Assembly (NCBI GenBank): GCA_936450465.1
Contig: OW388296.1
Span: forward strand, 55,852,431-55,916,430
Length of the DNA stretch: 64,000 nt
Origin: Gibbula magus
Taxonomy: Eukaryota > Mollusca > Gastropoda > Trochida > Trochidae
Direction: 5' to 3'
This document shows, in pieces, positions 11,302-23,950 of the stretch; the first letter of the stretch is position 1, and each line of letters starts with the position of its first letter. The translations under genes were made by a program, and so were the position numbers. The notes under the pieces were generated by a model that saw only the letters and a program-made list of their open reading frames with translations, made no database searches and had not been told where the DNA came from.

Positions 11302-11607
11302 AATATATTCAGTGGATTAAGGTAACGGTTGTTGGACAACGTAAAGGTCAACGTGGTTTTATATCCGGTTGACGTTGTCTGTATCTGAATACCAGGTGTG
11401 AACCCAGAATAGACAATAATTACCTTTCCATACGACAGGACGCCATAATGTCAGAGTAACTTAACCTGGTATATTGTATTCCCATTCACAGACCATATGC
11501 TATAAGAATAAATGAAATTGAGAAACAATATAACATTTTGAAAATGGTTACGATATAACATCATAACATATAAGATTCATATAATGTTAAATTCGTATTA
11601 AAAAAAA

Positions 11608-12461
11608 CATTTGGGTCAAGCTATTTTAGAAAAATAACGCTGATGTTTATGTAGACCGTAGTGGTGACCATTACACACCGAGCAGTGTGGTGTATATAAT
11701 CCATCATTTCCACAGGAAATGGATTCAGCTGCACTCGTGTATGTACGAGCGTAACTATCACGAAGTTATACTTTGTATTAACATGCACGTTAAGTCATCA
11801 AATGTATATGTATGTTACAATACCTGAGTAACAAACCATTCCTTGAAATAATTATTTTCAAAATTCACATTTTTTCTATGAAAAGGAAGATTTTCTGGAG
11901 AACGTCATCTTTAATGTGAAATAATACAAGTTATTATCCATAACATATTCCTGTTAATAAGCATGCAACTTCTAAATGCTCTTCAGACTTCACATTCTTT
12001 AGTATTTTGGCAGGACTTGACAACTGAAAGCATTGCATACACGTAGGGTACCCTGGTCGAGGAATTTAATAACGAGTAATAATAATGAGTTATGCTATAT
12101 AATGAATTATAATGATCAGTTCTTTGAATTCTCTCTCAGCCTTTTGAGGATAATACAACCAAAATGTTATTTATGTCGCTGGAAGATTTAAATTTTAATT
12201 GCGGCAGGGATTCAACCTTTCAAACTCTCCAGCCATGAAGAAGGTCACCCATCTTGTTATAAACTGCGACTAATGTTGCTAAACTTCACTGGTTGCTATC
12301 ACGCAGGCCTTGTTATGTCGAGGTATAAAAGAAATGTACATATACATGTATCCTCTTACGATAAAAAGATCCAAGCATCCCCAATCTTGAATAGGATTGC
12401 TATGTACATGTAACTAACTACCTCGCCCTGCCTGAATGTCGGAGTGTGATGTTTCCAACAT
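11608..12461. other. Unassigned stretch right of the duplication
   Basis: I see no gene or clear repeat. A short segment near 11967-12000 (acttctaaatgctcttcag) resembles, in reverse, the block motif around 35185-35205. The inverted block copy at 12462-13755 may therefore extend weakly to the left. Confidence 0.4.
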
Positions 12462-13755
12462 CATTCAACTACAATGAATGTATTTTACTGACATGGAAAT
12501 TGAACCGCCGTGCGTTGGGATAGACTCGGCGACTGGGATGCAATGAAGACTTCTTTGAAGTTAATTGCCTCCCTTGTTCCCCTTTATTGGAGTTGTGTTG
12601 AGTAGCATCAGTCTTTGATGTCTGCAGTTGATATGGTATTAGGTATCAGGGGAGAACAAATCAACCTATATATTGTTAAATATTCTGACAGAAGAACATC
12701 GGACATTGACACTGTGTCAGACATAATCAACTGAATCTTGGGGCAAGAGGAATAAGGACATTATGATAACATAAAACTCAATTCTGGAATGCTTATTACA
12801 TAATAAATAAGTTCAGTATTTTCACTGAAGTAGCATACCTATTTAGGGATATCCATCAAATAATAGTTCCAAGATTGTCGGTGTTTTAGGTGGACAGGTA
12901 TAACCGAATTCTTATTCCCTTTTATAGAACAAGTTTCCATGAAATGTTCGTTGATGTTGACATTTAGCAGAAAGATTTAATCAGTTTGAACATGCTTAAC
13001 TCTAAAATTAATAATAGGCAATCTAATAAGCTTTATAAGAAAGATCAAATCATGGTTCACATACATGTTTTTGATTGGTTCATGTAAAAAAATACACTGA
13101 AGAACAACACAAGACGTATGCTAGTCGATGTGTATGTTTACACTAAGTTATATGAACTCTGGACTTATACACAACTTGAATCCAACACGCAGTACGTCCA
13201 AGCACGGACTAAATATATCCCTCTTGAAAGCTGAAATGGAATGACATTTGACATAACATTGTCGTTTTTGCATTTATGAAATAAAGACATGATTAGAAAA
13301 CTCTACGTTTAGATATTACAATTTTCGATTCCTCCAAAACCAAACTCAAGCTATCCCATTAAATTATTCCGTTTTTATTAAACCATAAAATTGTGAATAC
13401 CATGACGTTTCAAAATATTATGGAATATTTCATTATTCGAGGTGATAAGTGAGCAAAGACTAACCCAAAACTAGTCCATTAAACTGTCACACAAAAAGAA
13501 CCCAATCGATCAAAGTCACACAAACTGTACACAACTGCCCGAGTGTCTATTACCATGGCCAGTTAATGAAACACTAGATCTTCTTATTGGATCACATCAA
13601 CTTTATAATGAAATCATTGGCACCATTTTATGTATCTCTGAGGATTCGGGCTGCGAATTTGAAACAAAGGTTCAATCGTTACCCGAAGGAGGATCAATTG
13701 GACATTGAACATGCATCATACTGACCAGTAGAGTGACCACTTAGATGAGTCAGAC
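12462..13755 (-). repeat. Inverted partial copy of the triplicated block
   Basis: Read on the minus strand, this stretch follows 32400-33780 of block A. The minus strand at 13755-13450 matches 32400-32720, sharing gtgtttcattaactg, gttgtgtacagtt and gttttgggttagtctttgct. The minus strand at 12635-12462 matches the conserved module at 33607-33780. The middle is more diverged. The copy lies about 19 kb from the triplication and in opposite orientation, so the block family has also dispersed. No gene is seen. Confidence 0.8.
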
Positions 13756-14460
13756 CCATTCAAAAGTAATTTGTGCTTGACTATGAAAAGCGTCAAGAAC
13801 GTCGTTCCAGTCATATTTACTCCTCGTGGGTAAATTGTGCTTGATCATCATGCCTTATAAAATCGCATGCAACTACACTTCTGCTTCTGTTCTATTATAT
13901 TAACTATTGCTTGAAATGTTTTGTTTTGAAATTAAACAGATTTACTTTGTTTTGCAAAAGATATGATATGAGACATGTGAGAATACAAGCTTTTTTGGAT
14001 AACAACATCATATTGTGACCACACATGACGTTTCGGAGTATGTGCTTACTCCATCATAAGATGAAATGTTGGGTATAACTAGTTGGGGTACATTTATACA
14101 GAATATTAATCAAGACGATTGAAACACATGAGTACATATGTTGAATTGAATTGAATTTGTAATAGTTCGACCACGAGGGCCTGTTCTCTTGTCGTTGAAA
14201 CGGTTGGTTAGAACGCGAGCGTGAATACGGATGTTGGATTAGAACCACCTAATTCCATTTTATTTAATCTGACAACACTGTACATATTTGATGACTTCCC
14301 TAAGCTGTTCAAACTATACACCCAATGTTGATGTTTTTCTTTCATTACAAGTATTTGAAGAGACACTGAAACTACTTAAAAATCGGAATCATATAAAAAG
14401 TCCGTGTTGTGTTGGTTAGACCACTGTTTCAATAAAGGTGCCATGGTCTAATATTCTGTA

Positions 14461-14540
14461 CTCTACTTCGAAATGGTCAACTCTACTTCTAAATGGTCAT
14501 CTCTACTTCTAAATGGTCAACTCTACTTCTAAGTGATCAA
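14461..14540 (+). repeat. Short tandem repeat, 4 x 20 bp
   Basis: Four consecutive 20-bp units with consensus ctctacttctaaatggtcaa. The first has cg for ct, the third begins after tcat, and the fourth has two substitutions. No larger structure is seen. Confidence 0.95.
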
Positions 14541-16664
14541 AATCTGACGAGCACCTGCATTTGTATTCAGATAGCTTGTCTAACTAATGTATCTATACAT
14601 AAATATAAATGTTATTTGACTTATAATCCCAGTTAAACGTCAATGAGGATTATTATAACTTTCAATGACCACACAACGACATCAAACGTAATTCTTGGCT
14701 TTTTCTTTTTCCTCGCCCAATACTACCTGTACAGCTTTAAGGAAGTAATTATAAGAACACCGATTCCGTGCGACCACTGAACGACATGAAGTCCGCATGA
14801 AGACAGGCTATCATTGAGCACTTGAAACATGTCGATACTTGACTATAAGTACGACTCAACAGGCCATGTTGTGAGGTTTCCGCTTGATTGACGACTAATC
14901 TGAGATTTCTATAAATAACCGAAGTCCTGTTTGAATAAATCTGTCTGCACAACAAAATACTTTTTTTCAAATATGGTTTCAGTAAAAGTTTTACTGTAAT
15001 AATGTTGTCATTTATTGCCAAACATTTAAAATGATCATGTCTGAAAACTTTCAAAGTGTACTAATATTGAAGAGTTTGAAGGGTTGATTGTGACTCATGG
15101 TGTCACCTTGGTTAAGAAATTAAGTTCTAAATGTGTCTCTATCTATGTCATAGATCTCTGTTCATTATTGGATTGCATCTCTTGATTATAAAGGATGTTA
15201 TTTGATTTTGTAGTCGAAGCGTCTGGATACGTAAAAAGAGTTTCATAATTTAAAGAATCTGAAATATGAATTATTCTTAACCTCCTATCATAAGTACCGA
15301 TGTTAGTTACTTAGGTAATAATTATCATAGTAATGTTATAGGTTTGGGGTTAATGTTAACCATAGTGAAAGACGCTTTGTTGCACGAACAACTGAATGAC
15401 AGAAAAGTAGGGATTACGCATGGCAATGTCGATTGACACTAACTGTCTGGCGCCACTAAATGATTACCTCCTCCAAACCAATAATAGAAACTTCCACTTC
15501 AATATGTCAGTATGCTTTGGACTTGCACTCTGAAAATGTCATGATACTTAAACAGTCTTTTTAAAGAATGTGATGAATGTAAACAATCACATGAAACACT
15601 TTAAAGGGGCAGGAACACGTTTTTTTTCAATTCTATTTTTTCAAATTTCCTATTTATAATGATTGTTTATGTCATTTATATTAACTTAAGAGGGTCAATC
15701 ATCTTATTACACAAACTAATTATCCGTAGTGGTAATAATGATTTTGCATATAAGCAAAAAATGCATGGTTAAAGCGACTGACCCAAGACAAGACTGTACT
15801 GTAACACTGTAATTGTTTTACATCTATTTATATTTTTCAATTAAACTTAGGTGTCCAAACATCCCTGAATTTATAAATAATATATTTCATAATGTATTTG
15901 TTCACTTGCTTATATACACGGTTTCGCTTTTTCAAATGAGTCTGGTGAAGAAATATAAATTTAACAATTTTAACAAAAAAACAAAACGTATTAAAAAATA
16001 CTGTTTAAGATAAAGATTTCATATAAACGATGTGAAAAGTCAGAGTCAGATTGGTATAAACGTCGGAGCTTGTCGACGGTGCTTCGTGGACATAGCTGCC
16101 TTGCTTTATCGAATTATCGGTCTGTAAAGTTCTCAGTTGACGATTTTGATTAAAGCTTTAATTTCCAACTCCAGAAACAGGCATTTTTCTGGATTGTGAG
16201 TTTCTATTATAATAAGTCCCGTTAATGGAAAAGGAAAAGGCATGAGACTACAGCAAGGGAGGAAACAGCCGATCAGCAGTCGACTATCATTGTTTTTGGC
16301 TTGTACGGAAAGTTAGTTCCACAGAGCATTCAACTTGAGCACTCAATGGAATATGAAATGGAATATGATCAATGACTGAAAGAACTTTGATTACATCCTC
16401 AAAATTAAAAAAAAAAAAAAATACAATGTAGATAGTAATTTGGATCGTAGAAGTTTTTAAGCATCAAAACTTGTTAGTTTGTGTTCATGGGATCTTCTTC
16501 AAATGATAGTACTTATTAACTATGTATTTTCATCTTATCATTCCAATAACATAGTGATTATTAGTTTTGTGTAGTATTTTGCACAATGCCCACTCACCAA
16601 CCCACATCAACTATCAGACATCTGCTGATAACTACTTTCCGATTAATATCGTGCAGAAACAACA

Positions 16665-16718
16665 AGACCTCAGGAAAACACACGAAGTGTGTTTTCCAAT
16701 AACGTTTTTCTGAGGTCT
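16665..16718. repeat. Small hairpin
   Basis: Nested inverted repeats: agacctcag (16665-16673) pairs with ctgaggtct (16710-16718), and inside them ggaaaacacac/gtgtgttttcc (16673-16697) forms an 11-bp stem with a 3-nt loop. It may be a relic of a palindromic element. No target duplication is seen. Confidence 0.7.
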
Positions 16719-19700
16719 CCTAATGTAAAATCTTCTGACGGGATTAATCAATACCTGTCTACCTGCATTAATGTTTTGACGCTTTTAAGTGGAAGTTTTG
16801 TTTGACTCAATTCCGCTAAAGACTATGTGACGACATTAGTTTAGCTTTATATAAAAACACCCATTTGCATTGGCAGTTGTTCAACAAAACCAACACAAAG
16901 TACTTTATAATGGCCATGTGTTTTTCTGTACACGACACAACACCATATAGATCATAACACGACATTTCCAAATCGAAAATTGAGATGGTTCTTACACTTT
17001 CTGTATTTGGTGTATTGTACCGGTCATTGCTATATAATGAACTGATTTTAACTTTTTGCAAATGAATTCGTGTTTCGTAAATAGTGTGTGCCGATTAAAT
17101 ACAAACATCTCAGCTGAAGTGATTCCTAAAATATATGTTTCCTGCATATTCCTGGGCAAAAATAATGTTATAATGATGTTGTAATGAAATTTATATAAAA
17201 ACGTTGGTTAGTTGATAGTTATTTAAAATATTCACTTAATAAATGGAATAAAAATTGGTACCTGAGATAATAATGATATCCTAATTACGCCATTTACAGG
17301 ATGAAGATCTCCACTTGATCACACCTATGTTTGGCAAACACTCTTCAAGAGGTTTCAAGTACCGAATGGTAAAGTGTCTGTCCATGTTGAAGACATCATT
17401 AGGACATATCAGGAGGAAAAAGTTCCTTATTATTTCACCTGACATGCCAAGGGCTCGAATTCTGTTTTTTAATTTTATTTCTGGTTTTCTTCGATTAGTT
17501 CGATACTAATTAGATGGAATAGAAAAGTAATAATTTTCACCGAAATACTACGCCACTCATAATATAGTACATAATACATTGAAGCAATAAATAGTGGACA
17601 TGTAATTAACCTGCAATGACGTCAAACGTTAACATATGCCTTCGTACTAAGAACATAAACCCAAAGACTTCAATAATGAGCAGAATATTCATAACAGTTT
17701 TACGATTACGAACAATCCTTTAATAAATTTAAAAAAACTTAATTTCGTATTTACATAGTCATACGATACCACATTTAAATCTTATCAACTCAAAGACATA
17801 TGTATGATACCTATAGCCAATAGGCCCAATTCTAGAACTGACATGCAACGTAGTGGAGCACAAACCCATCCAAGTTTAAGCTGTCTTGGTTTTAACGATT
17901 TAAAAAATACATCCTTCTGTTAATTGTTCTAGTTTGACAAGTGGACATCTAGGAGCAGAACAGTTTGGACATGTGATCCCAAAAGAGTTCCATTGATGTC
18001 GTTCCCGTGTATTGTTGTGTGTGTTGATTCATCTTGACTGGAATGGTGAATCAGGCCAGGCTCGAGTCAACCTGAAGTCCAGTCTAACCCATATCTTACC
18101 TCAATATGATAAATACGTAGAATATGTATTCACAAAGCTAAAAAAAACTAATTTCAGCCATAAGCGTTTTTGAATATTCCTGTTTATATATTATAATGAT
18201 TTGTACACGTGTGCTTCTTTGTACATCCTTGCCTTGACATGATGTTATGTTTTTGGTCGCAGCAATCCGAGGGTTGCAAGATACATGTAGTATCGAGTAT
18301 CTATACTTGAGTTCTAAGCCATAATGTCAAATATTACTCATCAGGGAGAATATTGTCGCATTGTTTTGCAGGAAGCTTTCAAGCGTATTTAACGTTTTCA
18401 TCCAATTTTATTGTTGGGAGTTACAGGCAGACCCGATTTGCTCAATAGACCATGGGTCTCCAAATAACTGATGTTTATTTCCGTTGCAGCGCCTGTTTTT
18501 TGTTAAGCGCTTGGTCTTTAATGAGCGTAGGTTCTTTAATGGCGGATCCAGAGGTCCACAGATCCAGAGCAGGGTACAAGAGAGGTCTAACTATGCTCTA
18601 TGTCAAACGAACATCAAAGAACCGCCCCTGTTATCATCTCGACCAGAGACACTTATTTCATTTATTTATATTTCTGAAAAAGTTTTCATGAAATTGTCAT
18701 TTTAGAGACTATTAAGGCTTCACTAGTGTTGTAGCTCGGGAAGTATCATTTAAAGAGCTTTTTAAATTACTGATTTCGAAACGGAATAAAAACCTTCGTT
18801 CACAGAAATTGCTTCAGAAAATCAAAACATCGATGTTTATTCAAAGGGTTTTGAGGAAATCCCCCAATCGATATCGAAGGAAACGAATATAGAGCTGCTC
18901 TCATCCTTGTGACGTCAATAGCCTAAACGAAAAATAAACTGATTTTTTCCACCAGCAAGCATCTTGGAGATAATGTTAGGTTTTTGAGAAAATGTTGGAT
19001 GAAATGAAAACAAACAGGCCTCGTAAGGGCCCCACGGGGAAAAGTGTAGGGTATCATTCGATACACTCGGAAAACTATGGGTATATCTCTCACTTAATTC
19101 TCCTACTTGTGCATTTTAGTGTAAATACCATGTAATTTGGCATGTCTTTGAAGCATTGTATTATCGCGAAAACTAGGGCGATCATCTTGCACCTTTGCAT
19201 TATAAGAAGACAGTTTTTCATAAAATAATCTGATTTCATACATCATAGTAAACAGCTACAGTTTTTAGCAGCTCTTTGAAGTGACCAGGGGTCAATCTTT
19301 TCAAAACTACATTTTTTATTTTCTTTCAACTTGGTAAAACAAACATCATATATTTCCTCTTATATACTCATTCAATGTATTTGTGATGAAATTGTTCTCA
19401 TTTAGTCGATATAAAAACTTTTAATCGAAAATTAAGGAAATTTGAATTTTCAAAATTTGACCCCTTCTGTCCTTTTCATTATGCCAAATTTCATCAACAT
19501 GCACCACTGACGTGACGATCACAAGATATGTGGGAGAATGATTCGTTTACACATGGATACATGATGATTCATTTCATTGTAGGTTATGTAATAATATTGA
19601 CGTTACAATGAACGCCAATTTACATGATATTTGCACTGAGATACACATGTATATGAACAAACTTTCGGTAGGCAGCTGCTAATATAACAAGTTGGACACA

Positions 19701-20177
19701 TTCGCTTTGACAGAATCGCAAACCATTTTACTGAAAAACACACAGTCCAGTCCCATGTTTGATTACAGTTTCTAAGTATATGATTATTTTGTTTGAATCC
19801 GTCCAAATATAAACAATCACTCGCCATCTGCATAATTGAAAATTACTCGATTTCCTAACCCGCAGATTGTACCGTACAAAATTACCGCTATACGGTTTTA
19901 GGTTTCAAACAATACAATTGTGAAATCAAACAAGCCCATTCAAAGCTGTTTCTTATTATTTTAATCATTATGTGTCTCGCATATATGTGGACTAGTTTGA
20001 CGTCCCTCGGTCTCTAAGGGACATACGTTCAGATACTTGACAATATCATAATCTCGGTCTGAAGGAAAGAAAAAGAAAGAACTCACATGATTTTGACAGA
20101 TTCAATGAATAAAGTCAGTATTCGAGGATGCATTGTTTTATGAAGCCATATTATTTAACATTTGCGTGGTGTGCATT

Positions 20178-20277
20178 ACATCCTCGGTTACCCAGGGTTT
20201 TATATATGCTCCGTTACTCTCCACTATATAATGGAGATTAACGGAGCATATTTAAAACCCTGGGTAACCGAGGATGT
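20178..20277. mobile_element. 100-bp near-perfect palindromic MITE
   Basis: The 100-bp sequence equals its own reverse complement at about 47 of 50 positions per arm. Arms begin acatcctcggttacccaggg and the centre is cactatataatg. A 6-bp direct repeat GTGCAT (20171-20176 and 20278-20283) may be the target duplication. A transcript would fold into a single long hairpin. It has no coding potential. Confidence 0.85.
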
Positions 20278-20283
20278 GTGCAT

Positions 20284-22582
20284 CATAACTCTCATTGGAA
20301 TGTTTAGTCAATTACGCACGTTGATTCCTAAAAAGATAGGATGTTATTTATTTTATATATTCGCTCAGTATATTTAGCAAAAACGGTTTTAGATTGGGTG
20401 TAAACGTTATTTGCGACTTTGGTAGCTATCAAGAGTATTTGTTTACATAGAAACAGCTAATGTCAGTGTACTACATTGACTTGAAACCAACTAAATTCGA
20501 CTGTAGCCAGAGGCTGAAAAATGGCCCCCAAATGTACTGCGTCAGTTCTTTACAGAAAACCAAACTGCATATATTTTCTCTTACTCATTCATCGACCGTG
20601 CTTACCACTGTGAGGTGAAGTGGATACATAGCTCATATATAGAAGGATAACTTCTGTATTGTAGTTCTTAAATAGTTCAAAAGTCACATGTTTCAGTCAA
20701 GAATAGGTATCAAAAGGTTGACATCAACTCAACAGTGCAATCATACACGTGAGCTTCAAATGTATGTTTCATGCACAATGAACACTTAAATAATGCCAAA
20801 GGTTGCTCTCAATAAAATGGTGCAATCTGCCACGACAGGTCCAAAGTTGTTTTCCATGTTCTTTTATACAATAAGTGTGGTTAAATGAGACTGCCCTGGC
20901 TGACCCACAATCAATAAGTTCTTCATTAGCACTTGGTAGACGATTTCTACTTCACACAACACCCAACCCTTGCTTTAATTCACAAGAGAGTGCGGCGGTG
21001 GATGTCTTTAATCACGTTTCGCTCCTTTGACAGTCACACACTGGTCTACTTTTCAGGTTACTGGGTTTAAGTTTCCAGTATAATGTGTGAATGATCTTGA
21101 ATTGGACATCGCAAAGCTACAATTCTAGATTTACTACCGATGCCAATCATAAATTCGCTGATGATAATTGTCAGAGGGTGCTTCGATAGTGACTTATCAA
21201 ATTTTTTCTACATTAACAACTAATGATGAAATAATTGTTTTAATGAGCTGCCCGTCCATGATGTAAAATGCTAACAAGAGTTGGCATTTCGGTCTCTCAT
21301 TACACTTTCAAATTTCCATCTTCCTTGATTTCATAAATCATCTTACAATTTTGCTAAATTTGGTAGACTTGAAAAATAAATCCTCTTGTAAATAGCACCT
21401 GATAAAAATTAAGAGAAGCAATTTACAGCCTTATTTTTTACAAAATCAATTTCAGTAAAAATATCAAGCTCACAAGTTCATAGGAAATCAGCAACATGAC
21501 TATGTTAAATCTATGAGACTTTTATACTTTATACTTTTTAAAATGAACTTTTGAAAGACTAATGCTCTCTGAATACACAATTTTTAAAACAAAAGTTAAA
21601 AACAGAGCAAGATTGTATTATTTAAAAAGTGTATACACTTCATTGACTAAATTGTTACAGTTTCACGAATTTATCAGAGATAACGGCATTGTAATCCCTG
21701 ATATCTGTTATTCAATCAAAGGTTTGGTACATAACGTGTCATTATATGGAGATTCATCTTCCTCTGAATAGATTATCAGTGCAGTCTCGTGTGAGGGGAG
21801 ATAAGCAGAGATCGTCGATGACCACGTGACCTTGCTTTGCATACACGGATGTAGACCGGAAGAGTCAAAGAAAAAAGTCTGATATTCTTGTTCTCAAAGA
21901 TCTTTTTTAACATTTGCCTTTAGCTCTGAAGTACTGGAAGGAACTTGTGATTACTCAGATAAGAACGGTGTTACCAAGAACAAATTAACTCTGTTGATAC
22001 TAACATGATTGTAAATTGTGGCAATACAAACAATAACAATGTTACATAACATAATTCACTGCCTCTGGGTAAATGAGTATTCTTTGAAAGGTTAATTGCA
22101 TTCTATATTAACTATAGTGTTACCTTCAGTACTTTGATAATGATTGGCAATATATAATTGTTTTGATATTTCTATTTTTCATAAATTTATTATTATTATT
22201 GAACTGGAGTATTTTGTTCATTTCAATTCAATGACAAGCCATTTGATGTCTCTTGCAGTTTCAATTTCATATATAAAGCGGATAGATATCTTGAGACTCA
22301 ATTCAATAAATGTCATCATGTAATTTGAATTTCCTTCGTTAAATTGGATATAGTTTTAAACTTTAATGAAAATGTCACCAACCCATAACATTCACACTGC
22401 CATTATCGACAGCTCAATACAAGCCACTGATAACTGCTCCGTTGGCAAATCAATTTAGCAAGGAATGTTCGTCAAATGAAATACTATAATAATGATATAT
22501 GACATTTAAAAACATAGACTCGGCCCATGATCAGTCACCTTTATCGTCTTTCACAGTATTAAAATGGTGGTTAGCAGTTTAG
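20284..22582. other. Unassigned stretch
   Basis: A+T-rich DNA with stop codons in all frames at short intervals. I see no repeat, RNA gene or conserved module. Confidence 0.4.
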
Positions 22583-22882
22583 AAGTACACCCATTGTGTT
22601 GGGATCACACATGCCAAACGTTATAAAAGGTGTTATTTTATCGTGAAGTACTGACTGATGGACAATGCAACGCGATTGAATCGTGTCAATTAATCAAACA
22701 TAATTTTGGAATTTTATTTACAACAGCCAAAAAACAAATTTAAGTTGATAATCTTTTGATAATGTTAAGTAGGTTATATCGTTACTGTGCATGAACTTAT
22801 TTGAACTGAAATTAGCACATATGGTATTTTGGCACGTATTAAAGCGGCATAAAATGTATTATGAAACACAATGGATGCATCT
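22583..22882. mobile_element. Old copy of the TTAA-type MITE
   Basis: Homologous to 34662-35148: both ends carry the same terminal repeat (cccattgtgtt at the left, aacacaatggatgca at the right). Internal blocks also match, such as aaacgttataaa followed by gtgttatttta near 22617, and ggcacgtattaaag near 22830. It is shorter than the block A copy and the flanking TTAA is degraded (ttag / ttga), so it is an older insertion. Confidence 0.75.
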
Positions 22883-23515
22883 TGAAGGAAATAGGAAAGG
22901 CATACCAAATATCACTCAAAGATGATATGATCCAACGGGTCTTTCATGACTAAACCGTGTGACGGGTCGCATTACAAAAAATATAAATTATACCAAATGA
23001 AATGTCACTGCTGTAGAATACAATTCGATGATAACATTTCTAGCAAGAGCAAGCAGTGACTAACCGTCACTACATGGAACAGATGGTCAATAGCAGCGCT
23101 TGTCACTTCTCCGTCTCGTTTAACAGTACTATGACTTTTCATTGCAGATTATCACTCTTCAGCACGTTTTTCATGGGTAATGTTTTCATCCTATAATCGT
23201 TGCAGTGGATTGCTACATGAAAATTTCATATTTTTAAAAAATACATCAATTTGTGTTCTTTGCAATTTTTACTCAAAAAGTTAATGATTTGATATCTAAT
23301 CTTTCATCACTTCATGAGAACGAATAACTTGTTTTAATAAGATATCAGATTGAATTTAAATAGACTTATGGACAGTGTATACATAAGTCATGGGATTCCA
23401 AAAGAGGCTTCAGAATCATAATTGGCTATGTATCTTCAAACACAAAGGACAATCAGGACATGGTAGAGCATTTGAAGTGGGCATCCGTACATGCTCGAAG
23501 AGACATATGTGTAGT
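22883..23515. other. Unassigned stretch
   Basis: I see no gene, conserved module or clear repeat between the old MITE and the minisatellite. Confidence 0.4.
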
Positions 23516-23950
23516 ATCCTCGTCATCATCACGTACTCTTCTAGATGTCCTTTCACCCACATTCGTTTTCTCGTCAAATAACCCACATACTTTTATCGTC
23601 TTATCGCAAACATAGCTTCTAGTCATACCACCCATAATCTCTTCTCATCATATCACCGACATATCACACACAGACATTTCTCGTCATACCACCCATAATC
23701 TCTTCTCGTCATATCACCAACAAACATTTCTCGTCACCTCACCAAAATTCATTGCTCGTCATATCATCCACATGATTTTCTCGTCTTTTCAGACTCTACT
23801 TGTCTTGCCACCCATAGGCTCTTCTCGACATACCACCCAAAATATTTTTGACATATCACCCACACATATTGTTCATAATATCACCCACAGACTCTACCTG
23901 TCTACAAACTCTTCTAGATGTCACTTCAACCGCAGTCGTTTTCTCGTCGA
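23516..23950 (+). repeat. Degenerate minisatellite (ctcgtcatatcaccca family)
   Basis: More than a dozen imperfect units built on ttctcgtcatatcaccca-a, roughly 20-40 bp apart with variable spacers. The outermost units match each other better than the inner ones: actcttctagatgtc plus ttttctcgtc occurs at about 23534-23575 and 23907-23950, which may reflect an early duplication of the ends. The open frames across it are a by-product of the repeats. Confidence 0.85.

Larger units (their letters stand above)
6369..11607 (+). repeat. Segmental duplication, copy 2
   Basis: Begins actcgtcagcgtgagagatc exactly as the window start, and runs co-linearly with 1-4565 to the shared A-run at 11601-11607. 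It is longer because of two copy-specific insertions, 8411-9032 and 9993-10523. It lacks the SINE and the second AGCGCTAC element of copy 1, and has a deletion of about 35 bp near 11300. With 4566-6368 it could represent a direct tandem duplication of a unit of at least 6.4 kb whose second copy is truncated, or a 4.6-kb duplication with a spacer. Confidence 0.95.
13756..20170. other. Unassigned, largely featureless stretch
   Basis: No gene is recognised in these 6.4 kb beyond the tandem repeat at 14461-14540 and the hairpin at 16665-16718. About 15600-15770 (ttaaaggggcaggaacacg and following) looks like a diverged dispersed repeat related to 6225-6330. 18440-18720 includes ggcggatccagagg, a phrase I associate with repeat ends, but I cannot name an element. 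18910-18917 is a perfect TGACGTCA next to atagcc, resembling in reverse the motif near 28295-28311. Confidence 0.4.

Noticed and set aside
23516..23950. CRISPR-like array
   Set aside because: Units are imperfect and spacers are not unique or of fixed length. The sequence is eukaryotic minisatellite.
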